Assembly (NCBI GenBank): GCA_948146395.1
Contig: OX411560.1
Coordinates: 186,001 to 250,000, forward strand
Origin: Fragum whitleyi
Lineage: Eukaryota > Mollusca > Bivalvia > Cardiida > Cardiidae
Length of the DNA: 64,000 bases
Direction of reading: 5' to 3'
Every line of letters begins with the position of its first letter. Within the stretch, counting starts at the first letter, position 1. A program made the translations under genes and the position numbers. The notes under the pieces are model-generated. The model had not been told where the DNA came from. It was given only the letters and a program-made list of their open reading frames with translations, and searched no databases. Shown piece after piece: positions 24,033-35,274 of this stretch.

Positions 24033-24727
24033 GTAAATAGAGAACAGTCTTGTTTGTTGAAGTGTAAAATGTGATAAGTTTTATTTTGTGAACAACAAAG
24101 GTTTGAGAATAAAAGATTTATCTATTGTACAAGTAAAGCTCTCTAATGCTTAATACTGCTGAATGTCCGAGTATGAAAAACAACAAAGGGCAATAACCCA
24201 AAAATAATGCTAGGTAGAGTTTCAATTCTTCTGCACTGCATTCCATTATGTTACGATTCGAAACTGCTTACACGATAATGGCCTAAGAGCCTGACATCCC
24301 TATGTAGGTCTGCCCCTAACTCCTGTGCGTCGCCAATGCTGTCTGGCTTGATAACAAGCACACTCACCACAAAATTTTCCTATGAGGCAATGGAGACAGG
24401 TATTCTTCACAGAAGAATCCCAGTTCACTCTCTACCTTTCATACAGCCAACGTCGTGTATACAGACGTTGCGGCGAACGTTAAGCCGACATGACTGTGTG
24501 TCTTTGAACCAAATAGGTTTAGTAGTGGTTTGGTATGTGTTTGAGGCAGCATCTCCCTAAGGATTAAATCACCATTGATCATGATTGACGGTAATTAAAA
24601 CAGCATGAGGTATAGAAACAAAATCCCCGCCCAAATGCCATCCCAAGTGTGCAAGCACAAAACCTATAATTGCAGCAAGACGATGCCCGGCCCCATGTCG
24701 CCAGAGTTTGCCAGCAATTCCGCTGTC

Positions 24728-25000
24728 ATAGGGCAGTTGGTAGCGCGTCGGACTGTCAATCTAGAGTTCGCGGGTTCGATCCCTGACGGCGGCACTCATT
24801 CTTTCCGACTATTTGTCTCTCACCAATGGGTTGATAATCGTAGACCTATGTGAGATAGCGGCTGGAGGCTAGGAAAGAATGTGGTGGTTGTACTGGTGAG
24901 AGAAATACCAGGAATCCATTGTTAGGTGCTCCAGCCGCCGCGATATAACTGACATAATGTTGAAAGCGGCGTTAAACTCCATTCAATCAATCAATCAATT
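24728..25000 (+). mobile_element. tRNA-derived SINE, full-length copy
   Basis: The best-preserved copy of the family. The tRNA-like head has an A box (AGTTGGTAGCGC), a GTC anticodon-like loop (CTGTCAA) and a B box (GGGTTCGATCC), resembling tRNA-Asp. The body runs through GACTATTTGTCTCTCACC, GTGAGATAGCGGCTGG and GGTGCTCCAGCCGCCGCGA to GCGGCGTTAAACTCCATTC, with the tail (AATC)n. The tRNA-like head is a SINE promoter, not a tRNA gene. It lies in intron 3. Confidence 0.85.
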
Positions 25001-25637
25001 TGCCAGCAATTCCTTACCAACAGTAACATAACACCCACTTGATTGGCCAGCATTCAGTCCAGATTTGTCCCCAATTGAACATTTGTGAGACGAACTGGAT
25101 AAATGGGGAAGGAGACATCCAAATGCCCTGACTAGTCATATCCTGCTCACACATGCCTTGCAGGAAGAATGGAATAACATCCCCATGGCTATTATAACAC
25201 CCTGGTGAATTCCATGCATAGACAAATCAGGGCTGCCACAGCTGCGAATCGAGGACAGACTAGATACTGATATGTCAGGCCATGTTTCGCAAAACAAAAA
25301 AGGGTCATTAATAAAAAGAGGTATTTTTCACATAATCAGCATCAGAAATCAATTGAAACTTCAACAGATTGTTCCATACAGATGTCATTTCATACAAAAA
25401 TGAAAATAATTATCTATAATTTAATTAATTCCTTAAAACAATCAATTAAGGTTACCCATAGTTTCTTTTTCGTCCTAGAATATTTACAGAGTTACTCTAC
25501 TTGTGTAATAATATCAGTGTAACATCATTAATATTAGACTGAGGAAAATTGTTTGTTTCAGTTTAAGATTGATTTACATTTTATTGAATGAACAACAAAA
25601 ATGATATTTTCAAGAGTTCCTGAAATGAAATATTATA

Positions 25638-25765
25638 GGTCATTGAATTTATATGGGAATATATTGTGTCGGACGAGCTTTTTTGGCAGTGTGCCCGAGC
25701 TTGCGAGGGCAACTACGCCAAAAAACAAGTCCGACACAATATATTTCCATTTAAATTCAATAACC
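25638..25765. repeat. 128-bp imperfect foldback
   Basis: GGTCATTGAATTTATATGGG...AATATATTGTGTCGGAC on the left pairs with GTCCGACACAATATATT...TTAAATTCAATAACC on the right. The arms are close to 60 bp, with a GC-rich loop that itself reads GTGCCCGAGCTTGCGAGGGCA. It has the appearance of a foldback element within a larger repeat (25540-25640 matches 28445-28500). Confidence 0.6.
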
Positions 25766-26936
25766 TTTTATTGTATACTTTGATATTGTTGTACAATGTT
25801 CACTTCCTAATTATTAATTTCTTAAGTCACCTATACCCTAAGAACGATTTATTTTTGTTTTAATTTACACCGCTTTTTCATAACAGTTACACCATAGTCC
25901 TTTTCCCGCAAAATCCTTTCCGTTATATTTTTATGTTCGGATGAATACATCCCTTGCTATGAAGTAACAGTGTAAACAAAAAGGACAACGGACATTTTTG
26001 TGTCGATTCGCATTTTAGATCTTTAAATACGCGTTGATTTCGACTTACTTTGAATAAAAATGAAATAAATATGATGTAAAAACTTGTTCATTTGTTATTC
26101 TTACCAGCTACATGTTCCAGAACTGACTAAATCGGCGTACTTGATACCGGAGCAGACTAGCGATAGTCATGAAGGACAGGACGGAGTGAAAGACGAGAAA
26201 AAGAGAAAGATAGGGAGGAAGAGAGATAGATACTAGAATTATGATAGGCATTAGGGGATGGGCATGAATTAGTTTTGAAACAGTTATAAAATAACATAGA
26301 TAAAGGAAAAAAGGAGAAACAAAAACAGTGATTTGGAAGAAGTTTGAGGGGGGAAGGCATCTGAGTCGACGGAGAGGGGGAGGTGATGAAGTGGTTTATT
26401 TCTCAGAAAATGTTTCAAATAGATGAAAACAAAAACTTGTGTATTGCCCTTTAGGCATTTAAGTTCTAGAAAGTTATTTCTTTACTCGAACAAAACTATT
26501 TCTCGAATATTGAACGCAAAAAGAAAGCGTTGATAATGTGATTTTATGTTGACTTATGGCGAGGTAGCAACCAGAAAGTAGTCCAGTCCATTTGTGCACG
26601 TGAAAATAATCTTAGTGCAATATCAAAGTATGCAATATCAAAAAATATTGCACACTTTCCTCCCGTTCAAATACATATAGACAATATCAAAGTATATAAT
26701 AATAATTGATATTACTTGAAAAACAAATGATTGTTCTATTTCTTTAATGCAACAGAGACAAAATGTGAAAATTTGAGAACAAATTTTGCATGTCACTTAG
26801 AAGGGGATTGCTATGCGACATTCAGGATGTTGTCACATTTGGGCTCCACTTAGATAAACGTCAAATAGGGTGAAATGAAAGAAAGTGGGATACAAGTATT
26901 TGATAATCTCACTGGTTATGTAGTGAGATTATCAAA

Positions 26937-27173
26937 TGAGCCTGTGCGTGACATTTCCAACAATTTGAAACTTTCGTGAGGTACAACATTGAGTAGCGTA
27001 GAAAGCCAAATACTGTAAATATAAAGTTTTCTGATGGTCTACATATACTTTGCGACCTTATCTATCTAGTAAATGCAACGTGAAGACTTTGGTTCGACTG
27101 TGAGGATGCTCAGGCTGGCAAGAAGCTTTGGTTTGAGCATATGTGAAATTGTTGGAAATGTCATGCATTGGCT
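26937..27173 (+). mobile_element. MITE of the TGAGCCTGTGCGTGACATTT family
   Basis: The left end TGAGCCTGTGCGTGACATTTCCAACAATTTGAAA is mirrored by TGTGAAATTGTTGGAAATGTCATGCATTGGCT. Other copies: 37131-37362 and 53402-53612. Internal shared phrases: GATGGTCTAC, TGAAGAC-TTGG, ATGC-CAGGCTGG. About 240 bp, non-coding. A short GATAATCTCACT...AGTGAGATTATC hairpin lies just upstream (26901-26934). Confidence 0.6.
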
Positions 27174-27691
27174 GTAATGATAATTAACCGTTATTTATCA
27201 CTAATTCAGTGAAAAGCATTAAAGAACGCGGTAATTTCATTCCCGTGACGAAGATTATAGTATTAAAATTGATCATACACTGAAATGAACTATTGGGGCT
27301 TGTACTAGTGTTTGAAATTGATGACTCCTTTACCATGAAACTGGGGAGGGGTCAATTTTGATTTAATAGGGTTCAAAATAGCAAGATGAGTAGAGTTTTA
27401 CAGGTTAAAGAGAAAATTGACCCTTACTGTTGTAAAAAGTAAGCAATTGAAATTTTGATACTGTGATCAATGAAAATTTAAGGATTGTAAACTTATAAAT
27501 TTCTGTCAAGGGGATCATATGAAAAGGTCAAGGTCATCTGTCAAGGTCAAATTTCTAAAAAAAAAATTGCCGTTTCAGGGGCATTTGTGTTTCACAAACA
27601 CATCTTATTTTTCTTGGCGGGGGGAGGGGGATGACAAAATACTGCTTTACTGGTTAAACATCACCCCTCAGCAATTGTGTTCTATCGACAG

Positions 27692-27886
27692 CCATCAAGA
27701 CTCCAACTGGCCAAACTAATAAGTCTATAAAACAAAATCCCTCTGATGGTGTGGATGAGCCATACAGTGTTGTTAATTGTGAGGTGGATGATAAAGCTGT
27801 TGAACAAACCATTAGGGATGAATCTAGTGGAAATGTTATTGTGGACAATGATGAGAAGAATGATGGAACAAAGATGAGGAATTTAG
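27692..27886 (+). CDS. Zinc-finger gene, exon 4
   Basis: The acceptor TGTTCTATCGACAG is followed by a 195-nt open segment, and the donor TTTAG|GTAAAA closes it; phase 1 on both sides. It completes Ala105, encodes residues 106-169, and gives the first base of Gly170. Basic and polar at the start (IKTPTGQTNKSIKQN), it is then acidic (repeated Asp/Glu with VDDKAVEQ and VDNDEKND), consistent with a disordered charged region. The acceptor tract is weaker than in the other exons, so the exact left edge is the least certain in the gene. An hAT-like element begins 47 bp after the donor. Confidence 0.6.
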
Positions 27887-27932
27887 GTAAAAAATATGTA
27901 ACTGTTGCTATGAGGAAATCAATTATGGACCT

Positions 27933-28341
27933 TAGTGTTGGGCAATCCGTTTCAAATAGCAATCGATAATCGGTTTTTAGTCTGAAGAGTAAATCTACTA
28001 ATGATCAATTGTACAATCGTTTTCCTAATACAGCACTGCCAGTATTATCCTGTGAAAGTTTAGTTAAAACTCATGACCTAAAGATTCTTTCTACATATTT
28101 TTCTTCAAAATTCATGGCTCAGCATGAAACAGTTGTAACTGCATATACACATATAGGCAGTTACAACTGTTTCTCTCTGGGCCATCAAACTGCTGTCAGT
28201 TTCGAAAACAAAATAATGACTGTCAATTATGTGTTAGGAACTGCATGATTAATCGTTTATGGAATTTCTTAGTCGATTATCACAATCAGAAGCTAAAACC
28301 AACTGATTGTTGATTATAATGGATTAATCTGCCCATCACTA
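27933..28341 (+). mobile_element. hAT-like non-autonomous element, 409 bp
   Basis: The left end TAGTGTTGGGCA and the right end TGCCCATCACTA form 12-bp inverted termini with one mismatch. Octamers outside (ATGGACCT and ATAGACCC) agree at 6 of 8 positions, as expected for an aged 8-bp target duplication. Inside, CAATCGATAATCGGTTTTTAG is echoed near the right end by inverted phrases. It hosts a 72-bp foldback (28114-28185). The 79-codon frame inside has no transposase motif. Confidence 0.65.
28114..28185. mobile_element. Tiny foldback element (ATGGCTCAG family), copy 1
   Basis: A 29-nt left arm starting ATGGCTCAGCATGAAACAGT pairs with the right arm ending ...TCTGGGCCAT at about 25 of 29 positions, around a 14-nt loop. 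A second member with the same arms is at 40813-40892. Confidence 0.6.
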
Positions 28342-28439
28342 ATAGACCCTTAAAGAAGGTAAAATCTTGTGGGGTAAATACCATTCGGACATGACATGGA
28401 TGTTTCCGTAGGATGGAAAGTACCTTAGACATAAGTGTA

Positions 28440-28860
28440 GTAAATAGAGGATAATCGTTTGTTTCAGTGTAAGATCGATTTATGTTTTATTGAGTGAACA
28501 ACAAATCTATATTTTCATGAGTGGCAGAGCCACAAGTGAAAATATAGCTTTTGTTGTTAACGAAATGAAATATTTATCGATCTTACATGAAAAACAAACG
28601 ATTATTCTATTTCTTTAATGCAAAAATGAGGCAAAATGTGAAATGTCTAGGACATATTTTCGTAAAGCGCGTCATTTTGCGCAAGATTGCTATGCAACGT
28701 TCATTGTGACGTCACTTATTTCGCAGCGCATAGATGACGTCAGATAGGGTGAAATGCACAAAAGCAGGGTATAAAATTTTGATAATTTCACTGTTTTTGC
28801 TGTGAGATTATCAAGTGATAATCTACCGTTATTTCTCTATAAACCACCGAAAACAGAAAC
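28440..28860 (+). mobile_element. Repeat with foldback head and paired CRE-type sites
   Basis: It starts with a foldback (GTTTGTTTCAGTGTAAGATCG...CGATCTTACATGAAAAACAAAC), continues through TGACGTCACTTATTTCGC and GATGACGTCAGATAGGG, and ends CCGTTATTTCTCTATAAACC. Related copies: 21478-21695 (minus) and a diverged one from about 25540 to 26880. It lies in intron 4. Confidence 0.5.
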
Positions 28861-29965
28861 TTGGGCCATCTTTTGGTAATTCAGCATATAGTGGTACTTT
28901 GGTCAAAGTGCTTGAAGGATGACATATTCCTTCAATGCTTTTCCTTCGTTAGTGCTTTTGGGCATGTTATAATTTGAAATCAAAACACAGTTCAACACTG
29001 CGTTTTGTTTTAAATTGGTATTTTACCCAATTTTAACCCTTTCATTGATTTTGTTTTTTTGCATTGTCATCTTCAGTAATGTTTGTGGTGTATTTTGAAC
29101 AAACATGTGATATGACACGTTTTCAGTGCTGCACCGTTATTATTCCAAAGGTCTATTCTGTAGAATTGGCGATGGGAATTCATAGCTGGATTCTATTGTA
29201 TTAAAGATAACCATTGGTCAAATTTTTCCAAAAGTTAATCAGGATTGCTATTTCAATTAGTAAAACCCAGTGAAAGCAGATTCATAATTGAGTTTGATTA
29301 GGGTTTTAGTTTCATACCTCCATGAAATCAGTAATTACTCTTTTTATTTCTTAAAATTCAATAACATGCAGTCAGAATGCACTAATCTTGATGGGCACAA
29401 CCCAATTTAAATTGTAATCCGTCACCATAAAAGGGACCTTCTGGGAAGTGGGTAAAGTGTTGACCCGTTTCAGACTGCGCTGATTGAGCAAACTGACAAT
29501 GGTCGAAACTTTTCCAATTTTACTAATTTTCTCAATCTAAAATAATCCATTTAACTTCCTGTGAAAGAATTTTTAAAATGCAACTCTAGTTTGCCTGCTC
29601 TAAAACCAATCTCTTTTTCAAATATTTATTTAATTTTAATTTATTTATTTTATGAAGTTCCTGGATAGTCCCTTTTTGTGTGACAGGTCACAAGTATTTT
29701 TGAACAACATGTAGAGGTATATAAATTTGGATTTACTTGTTTTGTCCTTGGACAAGTAAAATATGATTTGCTACTTGTCCAGGATCAAAATTAACGTGCC
29801 CACAAAAAAGTGAATAAATAAATTTAAAGAAACATTGCTTTTAATGAATCAACATTTTCTTCTATAGAAAAAAATTTTTACCCTTTGATATTTTTATTAG
29901 AATAATTTCTCATTTAGATAAAATCAGTAGCTTTCCAAGATTTGCCATGTTATTTACTTGTCCAT

Positions 29966-30236
29966 GAACAATTGCGCAACTGGTAGTGTGTGGACAGTCA
30001 ATCTAGAGATCCCGGGTTTGATCTCAGACTGCGGCACTCATTCTCTCCGACTATATGTCTCTCACCAATGGGTTGATAATCTTAGACCTATGTGAGATAG
30101 CAGCTAGAGGCTAGGAAAGGATGTGATGGTAGTACTGGTGAGTGAAATACCAGGGATCCATTGTTAGGTGCTCCAACTGCCACAATATAACTGAAAAAAT
30201 GTTGAAAGTGGAGTAAAACTCCATTAAATCAATCAA
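29966..30236 (+). mobile_element. tRNA-derived SINE, full-length copy
   Basis: The head (GCGCAACTGGTAGTGTGTGGACAGTCAATC, GGGTTTGATC), complete body and (AATC)n tail are present. It ends about 110 bp before the last exon of the zinc-finger gene. Confidence 0.75.
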
Positions 30237-30346
30237 CCATGGACAAATGACTTAGCTCAATGTACTTGTCTGCAAGTAAAAAAGCCCTTGTTAGACAAGT
30301 CAGGCATGGGAATTACACATACCTGATATATGCTTCTTTATTACAG

Positions 30347-31251
30347 GTAATTCTAAGAGAAAAGCCTTGTCATCTCCTCCCAGTTACCAGCCAAAATCAG
30401 AACAACTCTCTGAATCATCAAAATCATTAGATATAAAACCGTCACGCAGAAAGCTAAAACCTCCAAAACGACTGAAAACCAACCATGCAGACAGTATTGA
30501 CCCAACAACGAATGATGATAAAATCAGCTCAAAAGATACCAGTGAAGAAGTGCCATTATGCAATGATCAGGGCTTAACAATATCAACGGAAAGTAAACTT
30601 ATGAAAAATGAATTTGGTGATGAAGATATGGAGGACAGGCATCCTTTGTCAGGTCGTGATAAATATTTGTGGAACTCGAATCTCATGCATGATGAACAAA
30701 TGCCGGGAAATCTGAAATATCTTGGAAATGGAGAGTTTATCATTCCTGATTCAAGCTCTAGTGACTTTGATATGGAACAGGTAAATGAGTATTCAGCGAT
30801 GTTAAATCGGATGAAAAACTCAGAAGAACTTTCCAATGACAAAACTGGCAGCTCTGATGATTGTAAAGTCGAAGATGATCTGTTAACGAGTATTGATACG
30901 CAATTAAAGGAGCGAGCGTTGTTGAAATACGATTCATTTGACTTGCCGTACAAAGTCAGCACTCCCAGTCTATCTAAGGAAGAGGTACAGGCCATGAGGA
31001 AATCCATACAGAACCCAAACACAGACGCAAACGGAAACTCTCCGGGCGCGGTATTTGATAAGAAATCTCCAGCACCCGCATCATCGAAAAATCCTGTATG
31101 TGGGCTCCTTGTGTCACGCGGTCCAGGTCGTTTAGAAAAAATGTTGAAATGTGAACAATGCGGAAAAGTTTGTAGGACGAGTAATATGGCTCGACATAAA
31201 AAACGGTATTGTCTTGGTTATCCGAAAGTGCGATTGTCATTTCCACAGTGA
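30347..31251 (+). CDS. Zinc-finger gene, last exon: C2HC protein
   Basis: The acceptor TTCTTTATTACAG opens in phase 1, followed by 300 full codons and TGA. It gives residues 170-470 of the 470-residue product. The N-terminal part holds a basic cluster at about 200-213 (KPSRRKLKPPKRLK), a likely nuclear localisation signal, then long Ser/Asp/Glu-rich, presumably disordered sequence. At the C terminus Cys438, Cys441, His453 and Cys458 form C-x2-C-x11-H-x4-C, a single C2HC zinc-finger-like site, followed by a 12-residue tail. One lone finger argues more for protein or RNA contact than for sequence-specific DNA reading (inference). The family is not recognised. This is by far the longest credible non-repeat open frame in the window and is less AT-rich than its flanks. 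Confidence 0.85.
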
Positions 31252-31288
31252 TGCAATATTTAAGTCCCATGTCACATCATAAAAAAAG

Positions 31289-31353
31289 TTATTGTCTTGG
31301 TTATCCAAAAGTACTATTGTCATTTCCGTAGTGATGGAATATTTTGGTCCCAT
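31289..31353 (+). pseudogene. Tandem duplicate of the zinc-finger gene stop region
   Basis: About 65 bp repeat 31205-31268 (TATTGTCTTGGTTATCC, ATTGTCATTTCC, AGTGATG-AATATTT, GTCCCAT) with a period of 84 bp and several substitutions. It lies in the 3' UTR, after the stop, so it is not translated in the main frame. Confidence 0.7.
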
Positions 31354-31421
31354 TAAATATGGGATTTGAAAAAGGAGCTACCCCCTCTCATCCGTGCCTC
31401 TGGACAGACAGCCTCCACCAT

Positions 31422-31547
31422 AGCACAATTGATAGCCAGAGGGACAGTCAATCTAGAGGTCCCCAGTTCAATCCCTAAGTGGCACCCATCCTCTCCAACA
31501 ATTTGTCTTCCACCAATGGGTCAATTACAGTAGACATGTGGGTTTGA
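31422..31547 (+). mobile_element. tRNA-derived SINE, 5' fragment
   Basis: The tRNA-like head with B box (AGTTCAATCCC), CTCTCCAACAATTTGTCTTCCACC and TAGACATGTGG are present. The remainder is missing where the next repeat begins. Confidence 0.55.
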
Positions 31548-31565
31548 TTTCAATGTGATTTTTTT

Positions 31566-32915
31566 GGCTCGACTATTCGAAGAATAGGGGGGCTATTCCA
31601 GTCACCCGGGCGTTGGCGTCGGCGTAATGCTTTGGTTAAGTTTTTACGTGCAAGTGTTTAAAATCTCTGTTTCTATGAAAGCTATTGCTTTGAAACTTTG
31701 CACATGCTTCTGTGACCATAATATCAGCATCTAGACAAAGATTCATTACTCTGAAATTGAATTTAGTGGAATTTTAACCCTCTACGGACTTAGAAATCTT
31801 GGTTAAGTTTTTACGTGCAAATGTTGTTTATCTGTAATATTTCTGTTTCTATAAAAGCAATTGCTTTGAAACTTTACACATGCTTCTGTGGCCATAATAT
31901 CAGCATCTTGACAAAGATTCATTACTCTGATATTGAATTTAGTGGAATTTTAACCCTTTTCGGACTTAGTAATTCTTGGTTAAGTTTTTACGTGCAAATG
32001 TTGTATTTCTGTAATATCTCTATTTCTACTAAAGCTATTGCTTTGAAACTTTGCACATGCTTCTGTGACCATAATATCAGCTTCTTGACAAATAATCAAT
32101 ACTCTGATTTTGAATTTAGTGGAATTTTAATCCTTTTCGGACTTAGAAATCTTGGTTAAGTTTTTACGTGCAAATGTTGTATGTCAGTTATAGCTCTATT
32201 TCTACCTAGGCTTTTGCTTGGAAACTCTACACATGCTTCTGTTACTATGATATTAGCCTATTGACAAACATTTATTACTCTGATATTGAATTTAGTGGAA
32301 TTTTAACCTTTTTCAGACTCAGAAATTCTTGGTTAAGTTTTTACGTGCAAATGTTGTACATCAGTCATATCTCTAATTGTATTAAAGCTATTGCTTTCAA
32401 ACTTTGCATTTGCTTCAATGATCATAACAACAGCCTCTTGATAAAGATTCAACTCTCTGGTATAGAATTTAGTGGATTTTTAACCCTTTTTGGACTTAGA
32501 AATTTTTGGTTAAGTTTTTACGTGCAAATGTTGTATTTCTGTAATATCTCTATTTCTACTATAGCTGTTGCTTTGAAACTTTATGCATGCTTCTCTGACC
32601 ATAATATTAGCCTGCAGAAAAAGATTCATTACTCTGATATTTAATTTTAGTGGAATTTTAACCCTTTTTGGCCTTAAATATCTTGGTTATGTTTTTATTT
32701 GCAACTGTTTTATGTTAGTTGTATCTCTGTTCCTACTAAAGCTATTGCTTTGAAACTCTGCACATGCTTCTGTGACCATAATATCAGCCTCTAGACAAAG
32801 ATTCTTTTCTCTTGACTTTCATTTTATTGAATTTCCAATGTTGATATTGATTTGCTGTTACTATCCAGCACTAGGAATAGTCGAGCTTCGCTGTCCTCCG
32901 ACAGCTCTTGTTTCT
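31566..32915 (+). repeat. Element with seven ~177-bp tandem monomers
   Basis: The phrase TTGGTTAAGTTTTTACGTGCAA recurs at 31632, 31799, 31976, 32152, 32329 and 32507, with a diverged seventh at 32683, a period of about 177 bp. Each unit also has AAGCTATTGCTTTGAAACTTT and TTTAGTGGAATTTTAACCC. The head contains GGCTCGACTATTCGAAGAATAG and the tail GAATAGTCGAGCTTCGCTGTCCTCCGACAGCTCTTG, which folds (GCTGTC-CTCC-GACAGC). Open frames of 114 and 127 codons here are repeat artefacts. A one-monomer copy is at 22285-22493. Confidence 0.85.
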
Positions 32916-32989
32916 TTTTGCCAAGATATTTGTGAAGAGATGAAGAGAGTATTTGTTGATTTTATGGAGGTATGAAACTTAAAACCTAA

Positions 32990-33260
32990 TTACCCTATGA
33001 ATACACAAAGCAAATACATAATGAGTGTGATTAGATTTTTAGTGTCATACCTCCATAAAATCAACAAATATTTTCGTCATACCTCAAAATTTAATATCAT
33101 TAAGCAAAAATGTAAGATTCATCAATTATGGAAACAATTCCTTTGGGACTACATTTTGTGGAAGCTTATAAAATGGCTGCATACTTGAAATTGTTTTCAT
33201 TGAGAAATAAAGCCAATCTTTCAGCCAATCAGAATGCACAAAAACTTATGGAATCATCTT
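32990..33260 (+). repeat. TCATACCTCC/TCAGCCAATCAGAATGC family repeat
   Basis: Shares GAGTGTGATTAG-TTTTTAGT-TCATACC, a middle section, and CAATCTTTCAGCCAATCAGAATGCACAAAAA with 22750-23245. Shorter pieces are at 29285-29400 and 44330-44480. Non-coding. Confidence 0.45.
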
Positions 33261-33299
33261 CATTTAAATTATTTCAGCATGACAAAGGTTAAACTACAG

Positions 33300-33610
33300 T
33301 TGTTTATCTTGTTTTCATAGTGAACTTTACCTTCCTACTATACAAATATCTGTGTGACAACATCCCATATGATATTTTTATGATAACATATGGATATTTT
33401 CAGAACAATGATATAATGTGATTATTTTTAGAAACTTGCATTTCTATTAGAAACATCGACGACCACATGGCAAATAGAGGTTATAAGTAAAATATAATAC
33501 ATACTTAGTGTATTTTATGAAAAAAGAGCATTGACAATTATCAATTCCCCTAACCTCATTCAGATATTTTTTCATACAAACACTTAGGACGTATTAAATA
33601 TATATCAATA
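33300..33610 (+). mobile_element. TATACAAATATC-GTGTGA family repeat, copy 1
   Basis: Shares ACTATACAAATATC-GTGTGA, ATATTTTTATGATA-CATATGG, AGAACAATGATAT-ATG-GATTATTTTTAGAAAC, TTTTATGAAAAAA and an ACTTAGGACGTATTA-ATATATAT end with 59935-60250. Inverted copies are at 52285-52490 and 61925-62175. Three of the four copies lie in introns of the modular gene. 33611-34190 shows nothing further. Confidence 0.55.
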
Positions 33611-34189
33611 ATAGATGAGCCTTTGTATCAATACCATAGGAGTCCTCTTGTTTTATTTCATTGTGAAATTTTTTGCTAACATGTTAAGTTATATACTGTT
33701 CACAAAAAGTAGAGGATATTGTAAGTTTGATTTGTTGTATTCTGGTCAGCTTGGGCATCCATACATCTTCAGGGCCCCGTTTTTGAATCATCAACAAAGA
33801 AGGCAATTGTTTGATATCAAGACAATATTTGACAGTTTGACAGCAGTCTGGACTCGCGTTCTTCTGGTTTCCAGTATACCATTGACTCACTTGCGGTGAG
33901 CTTTCATTAGACCTCACATTATTCCAACAAAATGTGATGCGAATACATGAAAGAGATAAACAACAAATAATTTTTCTCGAGGTTATGCTCAACTAAGGAA
34001 AGAATTTCCATTACAACATACACCATGTTAAGATAAGCGCTTTACCCCTCTCCTCTTAAATACTGAATTTGCAAGACATGTTTAGCAGAAAAAGGAATTC
34101 TATAAGTACCATATTACCATGAGACAACTGCTAGTTGGCCAAGAATGAGTTAGACTGTCCTTGATTATTTGCAACTACAGTAACCTTAT

Positions 34190-34606
34190 GAATTAAATAG
34201 AGGATATTGAATGAGTGGTCATGGAATACCGAATTTATTGAACGAGTCAACTATAAACAGATAAAAACGAGGCTGCGCCGAGTTTTTATCTGAATATAGA
34301 TGACGAGTTTAAAAAATTCGGTATTTTATGAGCACAAATTTTATATTCTATTTATTATATGACCCGAATTTTTGTGAAAATTCGTCTAAATTCTTGAAAT
34401 TCAACATTTCAATTTTCTGCGAAACTTATAACGCCGTTTAAAACTGACGTCACAATGTATACATTATGACGTCATATTGGCGGTAACAAAATAGCGTTGC
34501 TATTCTCTCTGAGCTCATTTGCATAGTTATTCCACTAGTGTAATAACACCCGTGTAATTTCGAAAATATTCAACGGGTTTATTTCACTCCCGCGACGTAG
34601 GTCATA
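34190..34606 (-). mobile_element. Internally deleted copy of the 19705-20860 family
   Basis: Read on the minus strand it starts GTATGACCTACGTCGCGGGAG, runs through the shared CCCGTTGAATATTTTC and ATGCAAATGAGCTCAGAGAG phrases, and ends in TGACCACTCATTCAATATCC. It has TGACGTCA-type sites at 34444-34475 and a foldback (AACTATAAACAGATAAAAACGAGGC...) at 34250-34310. Confidence 0.6.
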
Positions 34607-34691
34607 CTATAACAGATAATCCCCTACTTTTTGTAAGATCAACACACTTTTAACTCATATCTATTACTGTTCCATGTCTATTGGGGCTGTT

Positions 34692-34920
34692 TTAACCCTT
34701 TCCTGATTTACAAAATTTTGGACCTGTCCAAATTCAAAGGTTTTGCAGACGAAAATTTTAAGTGGATTTTATTTGAAAAATAACCATTCTGTAGGGTTGA
34801 AAATAGTGTAGAAAAAGAAGAAATTGCTTGTCAGAAGCAATTTCTTCTTTTTTCACAATGTTTTCTCAATCATAAAATCACAGGCACGTAAAAAGCAGGG
34901 ATTAAACAGCAAAGGGTTAA
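34692..34920 (-). mobile_element. TTAA MITE with hairpin core, copy 2
   Basis: TTAACCCTTTCCTGATTTAC to AGCAAAGGGTTAA. Same element as 19407-19636 in reverse orientation, with a perfect core hairpin (AGAAGAAATTGCTTGTCAGAAGCAATTTCTTCT). Confidence 0.8.
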
Positions 34921-35274
34921 GAGAATTCAAAGTCATTGCTATAGGCTTGTAGTTGTAAAATAGTTGCCTTTGTAAAAAAAAAAAAACTAGCAAAAAATGC
35001 CATTTTGTGTTAAGATTTTTTAGCAATTTTCCACTCAGATTGTTCATTTCAAGCACCCATCAGCTGAGTGCAAGCACGGGAAATTAGCGGTCTTGTTATT
35101 TACTTGAACTCTTATATCTACAATTTTTTTGCTTGCATTGTTGCTTATATTTTCATACTCCTGCATTGTTAGATGGGGGTGTTATTATTTTATTTTACCT
35201 TGTCCATCTGTCTGAGAAAACACAACCTGCAAACTCAACATTTTCTTACAACCAATTTATTTGAGCTATAATGC

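Noticed and set aside
30567..31270. Minus-strand frames of 151 and 98 codons
   Set aside because: Shadows of the last exon of the zinc-finger gene; no splice signals or domains.
31815..32644. Open frames of 114 and 127 codons with internal repeats
   Set aside because: Each repeat unit equals the 177-bp DNA monomer, which also exists as non-coding single copies.
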